64,000 nt of DNA. Source: JBBQFI01 sp038321775 (GTDB taxonomy: Bacteria; Verrucomicrobiota; Verrucomicrobiia; Chthoniobacterales; UBA10450). The notes beneath the pieces were generated by a model. That model made no database searches. It was given only the letters and a program-made list of their open reading frames with translations, and was not told where the DNA came from. Of this stretch, positions 1-7,794 are shown one piece after another. Within the stretch, counting starts at the first letter, position 1. The number at the start of each line of letters is the position of its first letter. The DNA is taken from the NCBI GenBank assembly GCA_038321775.1, contig JBBQFI010000001.1, positions 434,001 to 498,000 on the forward strand. The letters are read 5' to 3'. The position numbers and the translations under genes are program-made.

Positions 1-1113
1 TTGATCGCGCGCTTCGCGCACTTCCGAACGAACATTCACCGCCAGCGCTTCCATTCGCTGCTGGGCTTGGCGGTACTGCGCGGTCAGTTTCGCAATTTCA
101 CCCTGGCCTTGATTGAAGATCGGAAGTTCCAAATCCAGAGTTGGACCAGTTACACGCTGACCATCGGGCTCGCGTTCCGTATCCACTCCCACCTTTACTC
201 CGGAAGGAAAGAATCGAGTCTTTGTGCGCAACGCGAGCGATTGCCCAATGATGTCGAGTTGCATCCGCTCAGCTTGAAGATCGAGTCTCTGCGCCACGGC
301 GCGCGACTCCAGATGCTGCAAGGAAACTTCCGTTCCAGGTAACTCCGGAAGATGATCAGCCATCTTCCAATTCGTGTTTGGTCCCCAAAGTCCAAGCAGG
401 CGATTGAGTCGCTCCCGATCGCGCCGCGCTTGCAGCTCCGTCTGCGCGACTTCGAGGCGCGATTGTTCGTAACTTCCCTGCTGATTTGCCAGCTCGAGAT
501 CGCTCGTGTTACCGGCATCGTGCAGCTTCTTGGTGAATTCCGCGGCCGTTTCGTTCGTCTCGGTGATCAGCTTCAATCGGCCGAGCAATTGTTCCCGCGC
601 TTGCGCGGCGTAAAACGCGGTCTTCACTTCCGCCGCCAGCTTCAAGACTTCATCGGCAACGCGCGTCTCAGTCTGCGCCAATTGCGCAGCCGCAAAACGT
701 TTGCGCAGCGGAATGACGAGCAGATCGAGGAAATTCTGCGCAATCGAATATTCGATGTTCGTCCCCGACGGTGGCCGATTGGGAAAGCGAAAGCTTGCCG
801 CGAAACTCGGGTTACTCAGGAGACCTGCTTCGATCAAGTCCGCCTGCGCGATGCCGATTTCTTCAAACTCGGCTTGTAAGGAGCGATTGTTGAGCAGCGC
901 AATTTGCACTGCGCTTTCGGCAGTTACTTCGCGGCGAAGCAGCGATTGAATCGCCTGTTCAATTTGCGCGTCTTCCGCTCCTCCGCGGTTCCAATGCACA
1001 CGCTGACCGGTCCTACCGGCGATAGTTTCCCGGACTCTGTCGAGCGACGCCTTTGGCGTTCCGCAGCCGACGAGAAGAAAGGCAATCGCGACCAAGCTAA
1101 GATGATGCTTCAC
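1..1113 (-). CDS. TolC/CusC-type outer-membrane efflux lipoprotein (3' end outside window)
   Basis: 371 codons are visible on the minus strand and the gene runs off the left edge. The protein begins with a GTG start and a lipoprotein signal (hydrophobic stretch then LLVGC). Long alpha-helical, Gln/Ala/Glu-rich segments follow, typical of the outer-membrane factor family (TolC, CusC, OprM). These trimeric channels pair with an RND pump and a periplasmic adaptor to expel metals or drugs. The GTG start overlaps the stop of the upstream metal-binding lipoprotein gene as GTGA, so the two are probably translationally coupled. That neighbour suggests copper or silver efflux. The pump and adaptor genes would lie further left, outside the window. 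Confidence 0.85.
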   Translation of the reverse strand, partial: MKHHLSLVAIAFLLVGCGTPKASLDRVRETIAGRTGQRVHWNRGGAEDAQIEQAIQSLLRREVTAESAVQIALLNNRSLQAEFEEIGIAQADLIEAGLLSNPSFAASFRFPNRPPSGTNIEYSIAQNFLDLLVIPLRKRFAAAQLAQTETRVADEVLKLAAEVKTAFYAAQAREQLLGRLKLITETNETAAEFTKKLHDAGNTSDLELANQQGSYEQSRLEVAQTELQARRDRERLNRLLGLWGPNTNWKMADHLPELPGTEVSLQHLESRAVAQRLDLQAERMQLDIIGQSLALRTKTRFFPSGVKVGVDTEREPDGQRVTGPTLDLELPIFNQGQGEIAKLTAQYRQAQQRMEALAVNVRSEVREARDQ

Positions 1114-1595
1114 GGTTTAGCTCCTTCCGGCTCCGCGGATTTCTTGACCAACGTCATTCCGCAAATCGGACACTGGCCTGGCTTGGCTTCGTGAATCTGC
1201 GCATGCATCGGACAGGTAAAGTAGGTTTCTCCCGTCGCGGGAACCGGGCTCATTTGCTGCATTCCGGGTTGGCCATGTTGCATGCCGCTCATGTCATGCC
1301 CCGCATGCGACATCCCTTTCATGTCGCTCTTCATTCCGCCTGCCTTCATCTTGCTCATATCCATTTGTTTTGCTCTTTGCTCGCGATCATCTGCCGTTGG
1401 CGAAATGAACGAATGCGAAGTTGTCAGAAGCGTCGGGCGCAAAGGAGCAGTCGCCGCTTCCGGTGCATGAGGATCAGCGGGATTTGAGGACGGAGCGGGC
1501 GGCAAGTTTACGGCACAGCTGGCGACAAGGGCAGCCAGGATCAGAATTGCCGCTGGGGCAATCCGAGCATTTCGAAATATAAAATTGGTTAACAT
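1110..1595 (-). CDS. Met/His-rich lipoprotein with heavy-metal-binding domain
   Basis: 161 aa. From the ATG at 1595 it has a signal with lipobox LVASC, then a Met/His/Gly-rich middle (repeated GMxxxxHxMSGM-like segments) and a C-terminal domain carrying YFTCPMH and CPICGMTL. The CPMH-x(n)-CPxCGM pattern is the short heavy-metal-binding domain common in Cu/Ag efflux systems. It probably binds Cu(I) in the periplasm and passes it to the efflux complex. Its stop overlaps the start of the outer-membrane channel gene. An in-frame ATG at 1652 exists, but it would put a non-signal extension before the lipobox, so I prefer 1595. Confidence 0.8.
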   Translation of the reverse strand: MLTNFIFRNARIAPAAILILAALVASCAVNLPPAPSSNPADPHAPEAATAPLRPTLLTTSHSFISPTADDREQRAKQMDMSKMKAGGMKSDMKGMSHAGHDMSGMQHGQPGMQQMSPVPATGETYFTCPMHAQIHEAKPGQCPICGMTLVKKSAEPEGAKP

Positions 1596-1666
1596 CAAAG
1601 GATTAAAGAGTGGAAAAAGGGCACGAGCGTGCAGACCAATGGCAAGCGCCATGGCGCACCGGACGC

Positions 1667-1710
1667 AACGACCTGAGAAGCGCTCGCGCGATGCGAGCAG
1701 CGAGGTCGTT
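1667..1710. repeat. Nested inverted repeat overlapping a CCTAACGA-type octamer
   Basis: Outer arms AACGACCT (1667-1674) and AGGTCGTT (1703-1710) enclose inner arms GCTCGC (1682-1687) and GCGAGC (1693-1698), so a hairpin is possible. It sits just past the stop of the 1709-2164 gene. The right arm runs into the dispersed octamer TCGTTAGG at 1706-1713. It could be a terminator or processing hairpin between two minus-strand genes. There is no T-run, so a simple Rho-independent terminator is not well supported. Confidence 0.5.
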
Positions 1711-2164
1711 AGGCTAAAAACGGCGGAGCGTGAGCGAGAATGCTCCGCTGCAAAACTATTTCAGAAAACGAAAGAGCGCCCGGAGGCCCGGTATCGAGCG
1801 CGTGCAAACAACGCGACGGTCGCGAGATCACCACTGAGCTGGCGCCAGCAAGAAATGGCTTCGGGATAAAATCGAGCGTGTTCGCGCTCGCGTTGATTTT
1901 CGCCACGATTACCGCGCGCAATGTTTTGCAGCACGGCGGGCCGGGATCCTTTTCTTTCGCCGGCGCCTTCCCCGATGACTTCATGTGCATCGGGCAACTC
2001 TTGGCAATCGAATCCGTGCCGGGCGCACAGGCGGCTCCAAGGACGCAATGATTCGATAGCGCGAACCACGCAATCGATACCAGCAAAACGGTCGCAATCC
2101 GTTTGATCGAAGGAAAATTGACGTGCCGCACGATTATCATCTGTCGCTCAAAACGGACTAACAT
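1709..2164 (-). CDS. Small exported Cys/His protein, probably metal-related
   Basis: 151 aa, no family recognised. The N-terminus has a basic region and a hydrophobic stretch (about residues 20-45, ending near VLGAACA) that looks like a signal peptide. CPMHM and PPCC motifs follow, then a Pro-rich C-terminus. CPMH echoes the metal-binding domain of the next gene. Position upstream of the efflux genes suggests a periplasmic or membrane metal-binding accessory protein. An alternative start is Met9 at 2140. It resembles in layout (signal, Cys/His cluster, Pro-rich tail) the small protein at 10996-11337, but I cannot show homology. Confidence 0.6.
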   Translation of the reverse strand: MLVRFERQMIIVRHVNFPSIKRIATVLLVSIAWFALSNHCVLGAACAPGTDSIAKSCPMHMKSSGKAPAKEKDPGPPCCKTLRAVIVAKINASANTLDFIPKPFLAGASSVVISRPSRCLHALDTGPPGALSFSEIVLQRSILAHAPPFLA

Positions 2165-2241
2165 TCAAATTCATCAATAATGAGGTGCGAAGCCGAACTT
2201 GTTTCAGGTAGAAATAAAAATCAAGCCAGTCGCGATTGCGA

Positions 2242-3180
2242 TCAAACGGCATCGGATTTGTGGCCGACCCGCACCGCATGCTCCTCCGGACGAATCCGCG
2301 ATCCATAACGGCGAGCGTAGACTTGTGTGAATTCCGCTCCGAAAAAACTAATGAGAGCTGAGTAATAAATCCAGATCAGCAGAACAGCGAACGACCCGGC
2401 GGCACCGAACGCGCTCGCAGTCGCCGTTTGTCCAAGATAAAGACTGATGACGTATTTGCCCGCGGTGAAAAGCGCTGAGGTTACGGCGGCGCCAATCCAA
2501 ACGTCGCGCCAGGCGATTTTCGCATCCGGAAGATACTTGTAGATCATGGCGAAAAGGACCGCGACGACGACAAAAGAAGTCGCGATGTTCATAGCCTGCC
2601 AAACCAGCGGTATCCCCGGCATCCAGTCGTTCATGTACTTTTCGAGCGCACTGATTACAGCACTGACCACGAGCGAAACGAGCAGAAGAAAACCAACTCC
2701 GAACGCGATGGAGAAGGACCGGAGCCGATCGAACAAATATTTCAAAATGACGCCACGTTTCGGTTCTGCTTCCACATCCCAGATTGTGTTCAGCGCGGAT
2801 TGCAGTTCGCCAAAAACAACCGACGCGCCGAGAAGGAAAGTGACGATGCCGGTTCCAATAGCCCAGATGCTTTTTCCGAATCCACTGGAAGCTTGGAGAA
2901 CCTGGCGCACCGCTTCGGCGCCCTGCGCTCCGGTCATGCGCTGCACTTCCGCGACGATTTGATCGATGGCCGCGCCTCTGGCCAGAAACAGACTGGCAAC
3001 TCCAACCGCGATGAGCAGCACGGGCGCCATCGAAAACATGGTGTAGAAGGCGAGCGAGGCTGCGAGCCGAAAGACATTGTCATTCCACCATTCCTCGCCG
3101 GTGGCTTTGATCAGGTGCCACGCTGCGGCGAGCTTGGTTTCTTTCTTCACTTCTTCCTGCATTGCGGTGGTCGTATCCAT
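2242..3180 (-). CDS. YihY/BrkB-family inner-membrane protein
   Basis: 312 aa. It matches the YihY/UPF0761 (formerly RNase BN-like) family: an N-terminal amphipathic region with RLAASLAFYTMFSMAP, about six membrane segments, a conserved middle with LNTIWDVE, and a C-terminal IWIYYSALISFFGAEFTQ followed by a short basic tail. The molecular function of the family is unsettled, and transport or envelope roles have been suggested. The length is usual for the family. It is monocistronic by spacing, with about 250 bp before the next minus-strand gene. Confidence 0.88.
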   Translation of the reverse strand: MDTTTAMQEEVKKETKLAAAWHLIKATGEEWWNDNVFRLAASLAFYTMFSMAPVLLIAVGVASLFLARGAAIDQIVAEVQRMTGAQGAEAVRQVLQASSGFGKSIWAIGTGIVTFLLGASVVFGELQSALNTIWDVEAEPKRGVILKYLFDRLRSFSIAFGVGFLLLVSLVVSAVISALEKYMNDWMPGIPLVWQAMNIATSFVVVAVLFAMIYKYLPDAKIAWRDVWIGAAVTSALFTAGKYVISLYLGQTATASAFGAAGSFAVLLIWIYYSALISFFGAEFTQVYARRYGSRIRPEEHAVRVGHKSDAV

Positions 3181-3377
3181 TTTTGCCTAACAAATCGGAA
3201 TTCAAATGAGCCTCGTGCCGGCCGCTTCGAAATGTTTCCATAACGAGCAGGCCGTGCGATTATCTATTACTACGCGCAAGCACATGCTTCTGGCCTTGCC
3301 GTCATCTCAAGTAGAGCCGCGAGAATCATGCAGCGGACAGGAAGGTTGACTCCGCGGATTCCTCGAACGTTCAAGAG

Positions 3378-3408
3378 GCCTAACGAGTGATATTCGACTC
3401 GTTAGCGC
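3378..3408. terminator. Hairpin of two opposed octamer motifs, possible terminator of the MFS gene
   Basis: CTAACGAGT (from 3380) and ACTCGTTAG form a perfect 9-bp inverted repeat with an 8-nt loop, about 25 bp beyond the stop of the minus-strand MFS gene. The left arm contains the full dispersed octamer CCTAACGA (3379-3386), and the right arm is one base short of it. Paired uptake sequences are known to form terminators in Neisseria and Haemophilus, and this copy has the same arrangement. There is no clear T-run, so termination is inferred from position. Confidence 0.55.
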
Positions 3409-3430
3409 GGCGATCGGATCGTATGTCGCT

Positions 3431-4600
3431 TTACGATTTTTGTTTTGCGAAAAGAAAAATCGGCAACGCTGCGAGCTGCACCACGACCGAGAAAACAGCG
3501 ACCGCGAAAATCGATTTCTCGTAGAGCAATCCCATTGCCGCGCTGCCCAGGAACCACGCGATCCCAAAGCCAGCATCGAAAAGTCCAAAGGCGGTGCCGC
3601 GTTTTGCCGACGGAATGACACCAGTAACGAGCGCGCGCAGCACCGAACCTTCCGCGCCCATTCCGATGCCCCAGAGGATCATTCCGATGAGCGCGCCCGT
3701 TGCGTTGCCGAAAAAAACAAACGGCGCAAACCCAGCGGAAAGAAAAAATGCGAGCAGCGCGATGCTTCGCCCGAACTTATCGAACAAACGTCCGAAGATC
3801 AGACCACTGATCGCAGAGGTCCCCATCGCCGCCGCATAGAAAATCGGAATCACGTTCGGGGCGATCGTGTTGTTTTTTTGAAAATGAAAACTGATCAGCG
3901 AAAAATCCGCGAGCCCAGCGGCGACGAGCGCACCGGCTGCGAGATACATCCAAAACGGACGCGCTAGATTTATCGTCGTGGGTAATAGTTCCGCAGATGG
4001 TAGCTCGAGTTCGTGCGGTCGCGGATAAAGCAAACGCGCGACGACGACGGTGGCGATACACACGATTGCAGGAATCAAAAAAACTGCGAAGCCCATGCGA
4101 TACGTGCCGTGCGAGGCGAGAATGTACGCGATGAGCAATGGCCCAGCGGTCGCGCCAGCCTGATCGAGCGCCTCGTTTAAACCGAAGACCCAACCGGCGC
4201 CAATCGATTGCCCGGCATGCGAGAGCATTGCATCCATCGCCGGTTTGCGAATGGCGCGTCCGGTGCGTTCGGCGACGACGAGCGTCGCGCCCATTTGCCA
4301 ATTAGTCACAAGCGCGAGTGCCGGAACGGCTAATTGATTGAGTGCGTAGCCGGCAAAAGCAAACGGCCAGTAGCGATGTGTTCTATCCGCGAAGTAACCG
4401 GAGATCGATCGCAAGGCGTAACCGACAAATTCACCGAAGCCGGCAACGAAACCGATCACGGCCGCGCTCGCGCCTAACGAACCGAGAAACGGACCGACCA
4501 CTGCGCGTCCGCCTTCATACGTAAAATCAGCGAGCAGATTGACGATTCCAATGACGAGAACAAATCGGAACGCGGATTTAGCAAGTGCACTCTTATTCAT
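3431..4600 (-). CDS. Major facilitator superfamily transporter
   Basis: 389 aa with about 12 predicted hydrophobic segments and typical MFS loop patterns, such as GYFADRTHRYWPF after TM2 and GLIFGRLFDKFGRS after the central loop. The loop motif G-x-x-x-D-R/K is recognisable in both halves. Substrate unknown. It lies 49 bp downstream of the DUF190 gene, so it may be cotranscribed with the fluoride unit, but nothing in the protein indicates fluoride. The octamer TCGTTAGGC encodes Ser-Leu-Gly near residue 42. Confidence 0.85.
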   Translation of the reverse strand: MNKSALAKSAFRFVLVIGIVNLLADFTYEGGRAVVGPFLGSLGASAAVIGFVAGFGEFVGYALRSISGYFADRTHRYWPFAFAGYALNQLAVPALALVTNWQMGATLVVAERTGRAIRKPAMDAMLSHAGQSIGAGWVFGLNEALDQAGATAGPLLIAYILASHGTYRMGFAVFLIPAIVCIATVVVARLLYPRPHELELPSAELLPTTINLARPFWMYLAAGALVAAGLADFSLISFHFQKNNTIAPNVIPIFYAAAMGTSAISGLIFGRLFDKFGRSIALLAFFLSAGFAPFVFFGNATGALIGMILWGIGMGAEGSVLRALVTGVIPSAKRGTAFGLFDAGFGIAWFLGSAAMGLLYEKSIFAVAVFSVVVQLAALPIFLFAKQKS

Positions 4601-4649
4601 CGCCGAACAGTGAATCGCGATTTATGGAATCGGCAAATGGCGCGTCAGG

Positions 4650-4997
4650 CTATTCCGCGTTCGGCTTTTCGGGCCGGTAATGAATGACTTTGATTTTCTC
4701 AAGAGTAACGAGACCGCCGCCAATCATTTGTTCCAGATCAGGAAGAAACGCGTTTAGTTTTTCCTCGCTATCGACGATCTCGATCACGATGGGCAGATCC
4801 ATCGACAAGCGCAGAATTTTCGCGGTGTGAATGCGGCTGGCGGCGCCGAAACCCATCGGTCCGCGGAGCACGGTCGCGCCGGCAAGATGACGTTCGCGCG
4901 CTTTGAGCACGATGGCTTCGTAGAGAGGTTGATGTTCCCATCGGTCGCTCTCGCCGATGAAAATCCGCAACAACATGGCGTCTTTGGGAATTTGCAT
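4650..4997 (-). CDS. DUF190 family protein (PII-like), partner of CrcB
   Basis: 115 aa, matching the DUF190 family in length and motifs: an N-terminal LRIFIGESDRW, HLAGATVLRGPMGFG in the middle, and LPIVIEIVDSEEKLNAFLP. The family adopts a PII-like ferredoxin fold and is often encoded next to crcB fluoride exporters. Its exact role is not established. The gene starts 6 bp after the crcB stop, so it belongs to the same riboswitch-controlled transcript. Confidence 0.88.
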   Translation of the reverse strand: MQIPKDAMLLRIFIGESDRWEHQPLYEAIVLKARERHLAGATVLRGPMGFGAASRIHTAKILRLSMDLPIVIEIVDSEEKLNAFLPDLEQMIGGGLVTLEKIKVIHYRPEKPNAE

Positions 4998-5003
4998 AGT
5001 TTT

Positions 5004-5390
5004 TTATTTGTTGATTAACGTGGCGCAGAAATGCCCGAGCCAAACGGCAAGCAGACACAACGCAAATGAAGCGATCGCGTTCGCGCCCGCGCGCCACCAT
5101 TCCCCCTGTTGCGCGAGCGTGAGGATTTGCAGACTGAACGATGAAAAAGTGGTGTAGCCACCGCAGATACCGATCATAAAAAATTGACGGAACGATGGAC
5201 TAACGAGCCAGCGGCCATCGGGTGCGGTCAACGTGGCGAAGAGACCGATGGCAAATGACCCAGTCACATTCACGACGAGCGTGCCAAATGGAAATAACTC
5301 TCCGCCGCGCTCTGCGACCAAGCCTGAAATCCAATAGCGTCCCGCGCTACCGATCGCGCCGCCCAAACTAACTAAAAGATACGTGAGCAT
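5004..5390 (-). CDS. crcB: Fluoride ion channel CrcB/Fluc
   Basis: 128 aa with four membrane segments. It carries the family motifs GGAIGSAGRYW, GTLVVNVTGSFAIG and CGGYTTFSSFS. Fluc proteins are dual-topology dimers that let fluoride leave the cytoplasm. I chose the ATG at 5390 because a strong ribosome-binding site (AGGAG) lies 7 nt upstream, after the riboswitch. An in-frame ATG at 5411 would fall inside the leader hairpin. The fluoride riboswitch directly upstream independently supports the function. Confidence 0.95.
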   Translation of the reverse strand: MLTYLLVSLGGAIGSAGRYWISGLVAERGGELFPFGTLVVNVTGSFAIGLFATLTAPDGRWLVSPSFRQFFMIGICGGYTTFSSFSLQILTLAQQGEWWRAGANAIASFALCLLAVWLGHFCATLINK

Positions 5391-5419
5391 AAAAAAACTC
5401 CTGCCGCGCATTTTGCGCT

Positions 5420-5489
5420 AACAGGAGTCATCAGCTCTGAAAATTTCAGGCGGTTTTCCCTTTTGTGGGAAGGCAAACTCCATTGCCGT
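5420..5489 (-). promoter_or_regulatory. Fluoride riboswitch (crcB motif)
   Basis: Read on the minus strand, the leader contains GGCAATGGAGTTTGCC, a TCCC/GGGA stem, AACCGCCTGAAA and GCTGATGACTCCTG. These match the crcB-motif layout: a P1-type stem, conserved AACCGCC, CTGATGACTCCT, and a pseudoknot in which GGAG pairs with CTCC. A small GCGC-AAAAT-GCGC hairpin then precedes the crcB ribosome-binding site and probably forms part of the expression platform, likely controlling translation. Fluoride binding would turn the downstream genes on. Confidence 0.88.
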
Positions 5490-5525
5490 TGATCAGCTAA
5501 ATGCGAAATGCGCCCAAGACAAGCC

Positions 5526-5590
5526 CAATGTGGGAGCGCCTCAGCGCCGCGATTTTACCCGGGCGGGACGCTAAGGTCCCTCCCACATTG
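5526..5590. repeat. Intergenic palindromic element
   Basis: Perfect 10-bp terminal arms CAATGTGGGA (5526-5535) and TCCCACATTG (5581-5590) enclose a GC-rich centre with GCGCC/GGCGC-like sub-stems. It lies between the crcB leader and the 3' end of acpS. The shape suggests a REP- or MITE-like dispersed repeat. It may also act as a terminator for acpS, which ends at 5595. Only one copy is in the window, so its repetitive nature is not proven here. Confidence 0.5.
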
Positions 5591-5594
5591 ATGA

Positions 5595-5975
5595 TCATGA
5601 TTCGAGAACGATCATCGCCATGGCGTGGCTATCGGTGTGGCTCAGCGTGACCAGGACATTCGTAGCGCCGCGCTCGATCGCCAGTTTCTTCGCTCCGCCC
5701 TTCAAAACAACGAAAGGCTCGCCGCTCGATTTCTTGTGCACATCGATATCTTTCCAGCCCATCGCCTTTCCAATCCCGGTGCCGAACGCTTTTGAAACCG
5801 CTTCTTTTGCCGCAAAACGCGCGGCCAAATGTCGCGCGGGAAATTTCATCGACTGCGCATACGCGATCTCGCCTTCCGTGAAAACGCGATGGAGAAATCG
5901 ATCGCCGAAACGCTCAAGCGAGTGTTCGATGCGCGCGCACTCAACCAAATCAACGCCAATGCCGAGAACACTCAT
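5595..5975 (-). CDS. acpS: Holo-[acyl-carrier-protein] synthase
   Basis: 126 aa, the usual length. It transfers 4'-phosphopantetheine from CoA to acyl carrier protein, a step needed for fatty acid synthesis. Magnesium-binding and catalytic motifs are present: GIGVDLVECARIE (Asp9) near the start and RFAAKEAVSKAF (Glu) in the middle, followed by VTLSHTDSHAMA near the end. It is downstream of pdxJ in the same direction with 84 bp between, the common pdxJ-acpS arrangement also seen in Proteobacteria. Confidence 0.95.
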   Translation of the reverse strand: MSVLGIGVDLVECARIEHSLERFGDRFLHRVFTEGEIAYAQSMKFPARHLAARFAAKEAVSKAFGTGIGKAMGWKDIDVHKKSSGEPFVVLKGGAKKLAIERGATNVLVTLSHTDSHAMAMIVLES

Positions 5976-5997
5976 CGGCGAGGAAGAGGAACAAATC

Positions 5998-6056
5998 TGG
6001 AAACCAGGAAACCGGGATGAGGGAATCGATGTTTGTTCATGGTTTCCGGGTTTCCA
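5998..6056. repeat. Long imperfect inverted repeat between pdxJ and acpS
   Basis: A 16-base arm, TGGAAACCAGGAAACC (5998-6013), pairs with 6041-6056 with one mismatch around a 27-nt loop. Each arm itself repeats GGAAACC. The stem sits 4 bp beyond the pdxJ stop codon. It could be an intra-operon terminator or an mRNA-stabilising hairpin. Confidence 0.5.
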
Positions 6057-6059
6057 AAT

Positions 6060-6812
6060 TCATCCGCGATAGTTCGCCATGGCGGCAAGCATTTCGCGCA
6101 CAGCGGAATCAAAGCCAACCAGCATCGCGCGTGCGACAATCGAGTGGCCGATGTTAAGTTCGGCCAGATGCGGAATGCGATTCACGAGAGCGATGTTGCG
6201 ATAATTAATACCGTGACCGGCGTTGACCTGAAGATTCAAACTTGCGGCATACTTCGCGCAATCGATGAGTCGGTCCAACTCTGCCGCCGCGATCTTTTCG
6301 GTGAACGCGTTCGCGAGTTTTCCAGTATGCAGTTCCACCATCTCAGCGCCGAGCTCGGCCGCGATATCGATTTGTTCGCGTAACGGATCGATGAATGTGC
6401 TCACGCGAATGCCGGCCGCATGCAGCCGGTTCACCGTGGAGTCGAGTTCCGCCTGGTGCGCGATCAAATCAAGTCCGCCCTCGGTCGTAATCTCTTCACG
6501 TTTTTCGGGCACGAGACAAACTTCGTCCGGCACAATCCGCAAGGCGAAGTCGATGATCTCCGCTGTGTTCCCCATTTCCAGATTCAATTTCGTGACGATC
6601 GTTTCACGGAGTCGCTCGATGTCGCGATCCTGAATGTGACGCCGATCCGCGCGCAAATGCGCCGTGATGCCGTGCGCGCCGGTGCGCTCGCAGATTCCCG
6701 CAATCGCAATTGGATCCGGCTCGACATTCTTCGATTCCGGCATCGCGGCATATCGCGCCTGCCGCAAAGTTGCGACGTGATCGATATTAACTCCGAGGCG
6801 AAGCGTTCCCAC
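6060..6812 (-). CDS. pdxJ: Pyridoxine 5'-phosphate synthase
   Basis: 250 aa TIM-barrel enzyme. It condenses 1-deoxy-D-xylulose 5-phosphate with 3-amino-2-oxopropyl phosphate in the DXP-dependent pyridoxal phosphate pathway. The N-terminus LGVNIDHVATLRQAR is diagnostic. Also visible are GAHGITAHLRADRRHIQD, ELHTGKLANAF and VNAGHGINYRN, which form the phosphate and active-site loops. Length and order of motifs are normal. acpS follows downstream. Confidence 0.96.
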   Translation of the reverse strand: MGTLRLGVNIDHVATLRQARYAAMPESKNVEPDPIAIAGICERTGAHGITAHLRADRRHIQDRDIERLRETIVTKLNLEMGNTAEIIDFALRIVPDEVCLVPEKREEITTEGGLDLIAHQAELDSTVNRLHAAGIRVSTFIDPLREQIDIAAELGAEMVELHTGKLANAFTEKIAAAELDRLIDCAKYAASLNLQVNAGHGINYRNIALVNRIPHLAELNIGHSIVARAMLVGFDSAVREMLAAMANYRG

Positions 6813-6930
6813 TTCGCCAATCAGAGCAGAAGCTTAGCGCAGGGCAAGTTTCGGAAGTTTGTTTCGAGCAACGGTTTCGTCGGCCGTATTTTGTTGCTCG
6901 CGATCCGGCGGGAAAAAAAACGTCGCTTAA

Positions 6931-7033
6931 TTAAGGCTGTAGACTTCAACCAATGCGACACCGGTGATGTTACCTCTGCCGCGCACGATTGCGGAATACT
7001 TACCCGGATAGCATCCCACATCGAGTCGAGGTT
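6931..7033 (-). pseudogene. C-terminal remnant of a surface-type protein (GKYSAIVRG motif)
   Basis: One minus-strand frame reads CYPGKYSAIVRGRGNITG and then VALVEVYSLN before a stop. I recognise the GxYTAIVRG...TGVALVEVY pattern as the C-terminal end of repetitive extracellular proteins in Verrucomicrobia and related phyla. Only about 34 codons are left and no start is present. The frame merges upstream into the end of the S74-type remnant, so the two decayed fragments are abutted. Non-functional in all likelihood. Confidence 0.5.
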
Positions 7034-7044
7034 TCGAAAGCCTT

Positions 7045-7382
7045 TCAGGGATTAACGGCCACGGTTTGACGCTCTGGCCTTTGTAGAGCTATCTGTGCGC
7101 TCACCTTTTGGACCTGATCGGATTGTTCTTTTAGTCCGGCAGTTAAGCCAGCAATTTCATTCTGATGTTTTCCCGCTTGAGCCTTTAATTCGTCAGTTAG
7201 ACCGGTGATTTGTTTTTGCGGCTCTTCTACTTTGGCATGACCGAGTAGATCGCGCCCTTGTCGTCGCTCGCCACCAGGTCGGGATTAACCTTGGCTATTT
7301 CCTCTGCGATCAGGCCAAACTGCGCCCACTCATTTGGATCCAGCTCTTCCTTGTAACGGAAAGTAACCGGTTGCAATGACAT
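7045..7382 (-). pseudogene. Decayed peptidase S74 (intramolecular chaperone) domain with coiled-coil tail
   Basis: The first frame reads SLQPVTFRYKEELDP, then QFGLIAEEIAKVNPDLV and DDKGAIYSV. This is the chaperone domain that ends phage tail spikes and bacterial surface fibres. It is interrupted by a stop, and a shifted frame continues with VEEPQKQITGLTDEL and a coiled coil ending in a stop at 7045. The usual segment between the two (RYEAVNAMLLNE-type) is missing, which suggests a deletion of about 50-60 bp with a frameshift. The N-terminal fibre part is also gone. Confidence 0.65.
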
Positions 7383-7702
7383 CAGAGACGCCTGAATGAA
7401 AGTAGCTCAACCTTGTCGTCTGCAATGCGCCAGTCAGCGCGATATTGCCCGGGCGATGTCTTCCCGATCACTTCGTACGTGAAGTATCCGAGGTTCGCCT
7501 TTCCGTCCCACTCGATTTGATCGGGTGCGCGCAACCGGCGTACGGAAGACCCCGGTGGAGCAGCACCTCGGGCTGCAGCATCAATCTGTGTGAGCTGCGC
7601 GTCAGACGGTACCAGTGCGCGATGCATAAGGAGAGAGGCTGTGAGGCCGACCGTAGCCATGATCATGGTAGCTACCCCGATTACTTTGAGCGCGCTCTTC
7701 AT
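7382..7702 (-). CDS. Hypothetical protein with N-terminal membrane anchor
   Basis: 106 aa, no family recognised. Residues 5-28 are hydrophobic (signal anchor or signal peptide). The rest is a soluble domain with GYFTYEVIGKTSPGQYRADWRI, which reads like a small beta-rich domain. The stop TGA overlaps an ATG of the S74 remnant by one base, so it now adjoins decayed DNA. The coding look (hydrophobic start, balanced composition) supports a real gene, but it could be an older remnant too. Confidence 0.5.
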   Translation of the reverse strand: MKSALKVIGVATMIMATVGLTASLLMHRALVPSDAQLTQIDAAARGAAPPGSSVRRLRAPDQIEWDGKANLGYFTYEVIGKTSPGQYRADWRIADDKVELLSFRRL

Positions 7703-7794
7703 CTAACAAGATCCAAGATCAGCGAGCGTCGCCGTCACACTTCTTCCTTCTTAATTTATACTTCATTCTTGGAATAGTTCGCTGCATCGCCTGG

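Noticed and set aside
1..1194. Plus-strand open frames in the first 1.2 kb
   Set aside because: They are antisense shadows of the minus-strand outer-membrane efflux gene, which reads through the whole segment in one frame.
6821..7021. 66-codon minus-strand open frame just upstream of pdxJ
   Set aside because: It overlaps the GKYSAIVRG remnant in another frame and has no family features or plausible start context.
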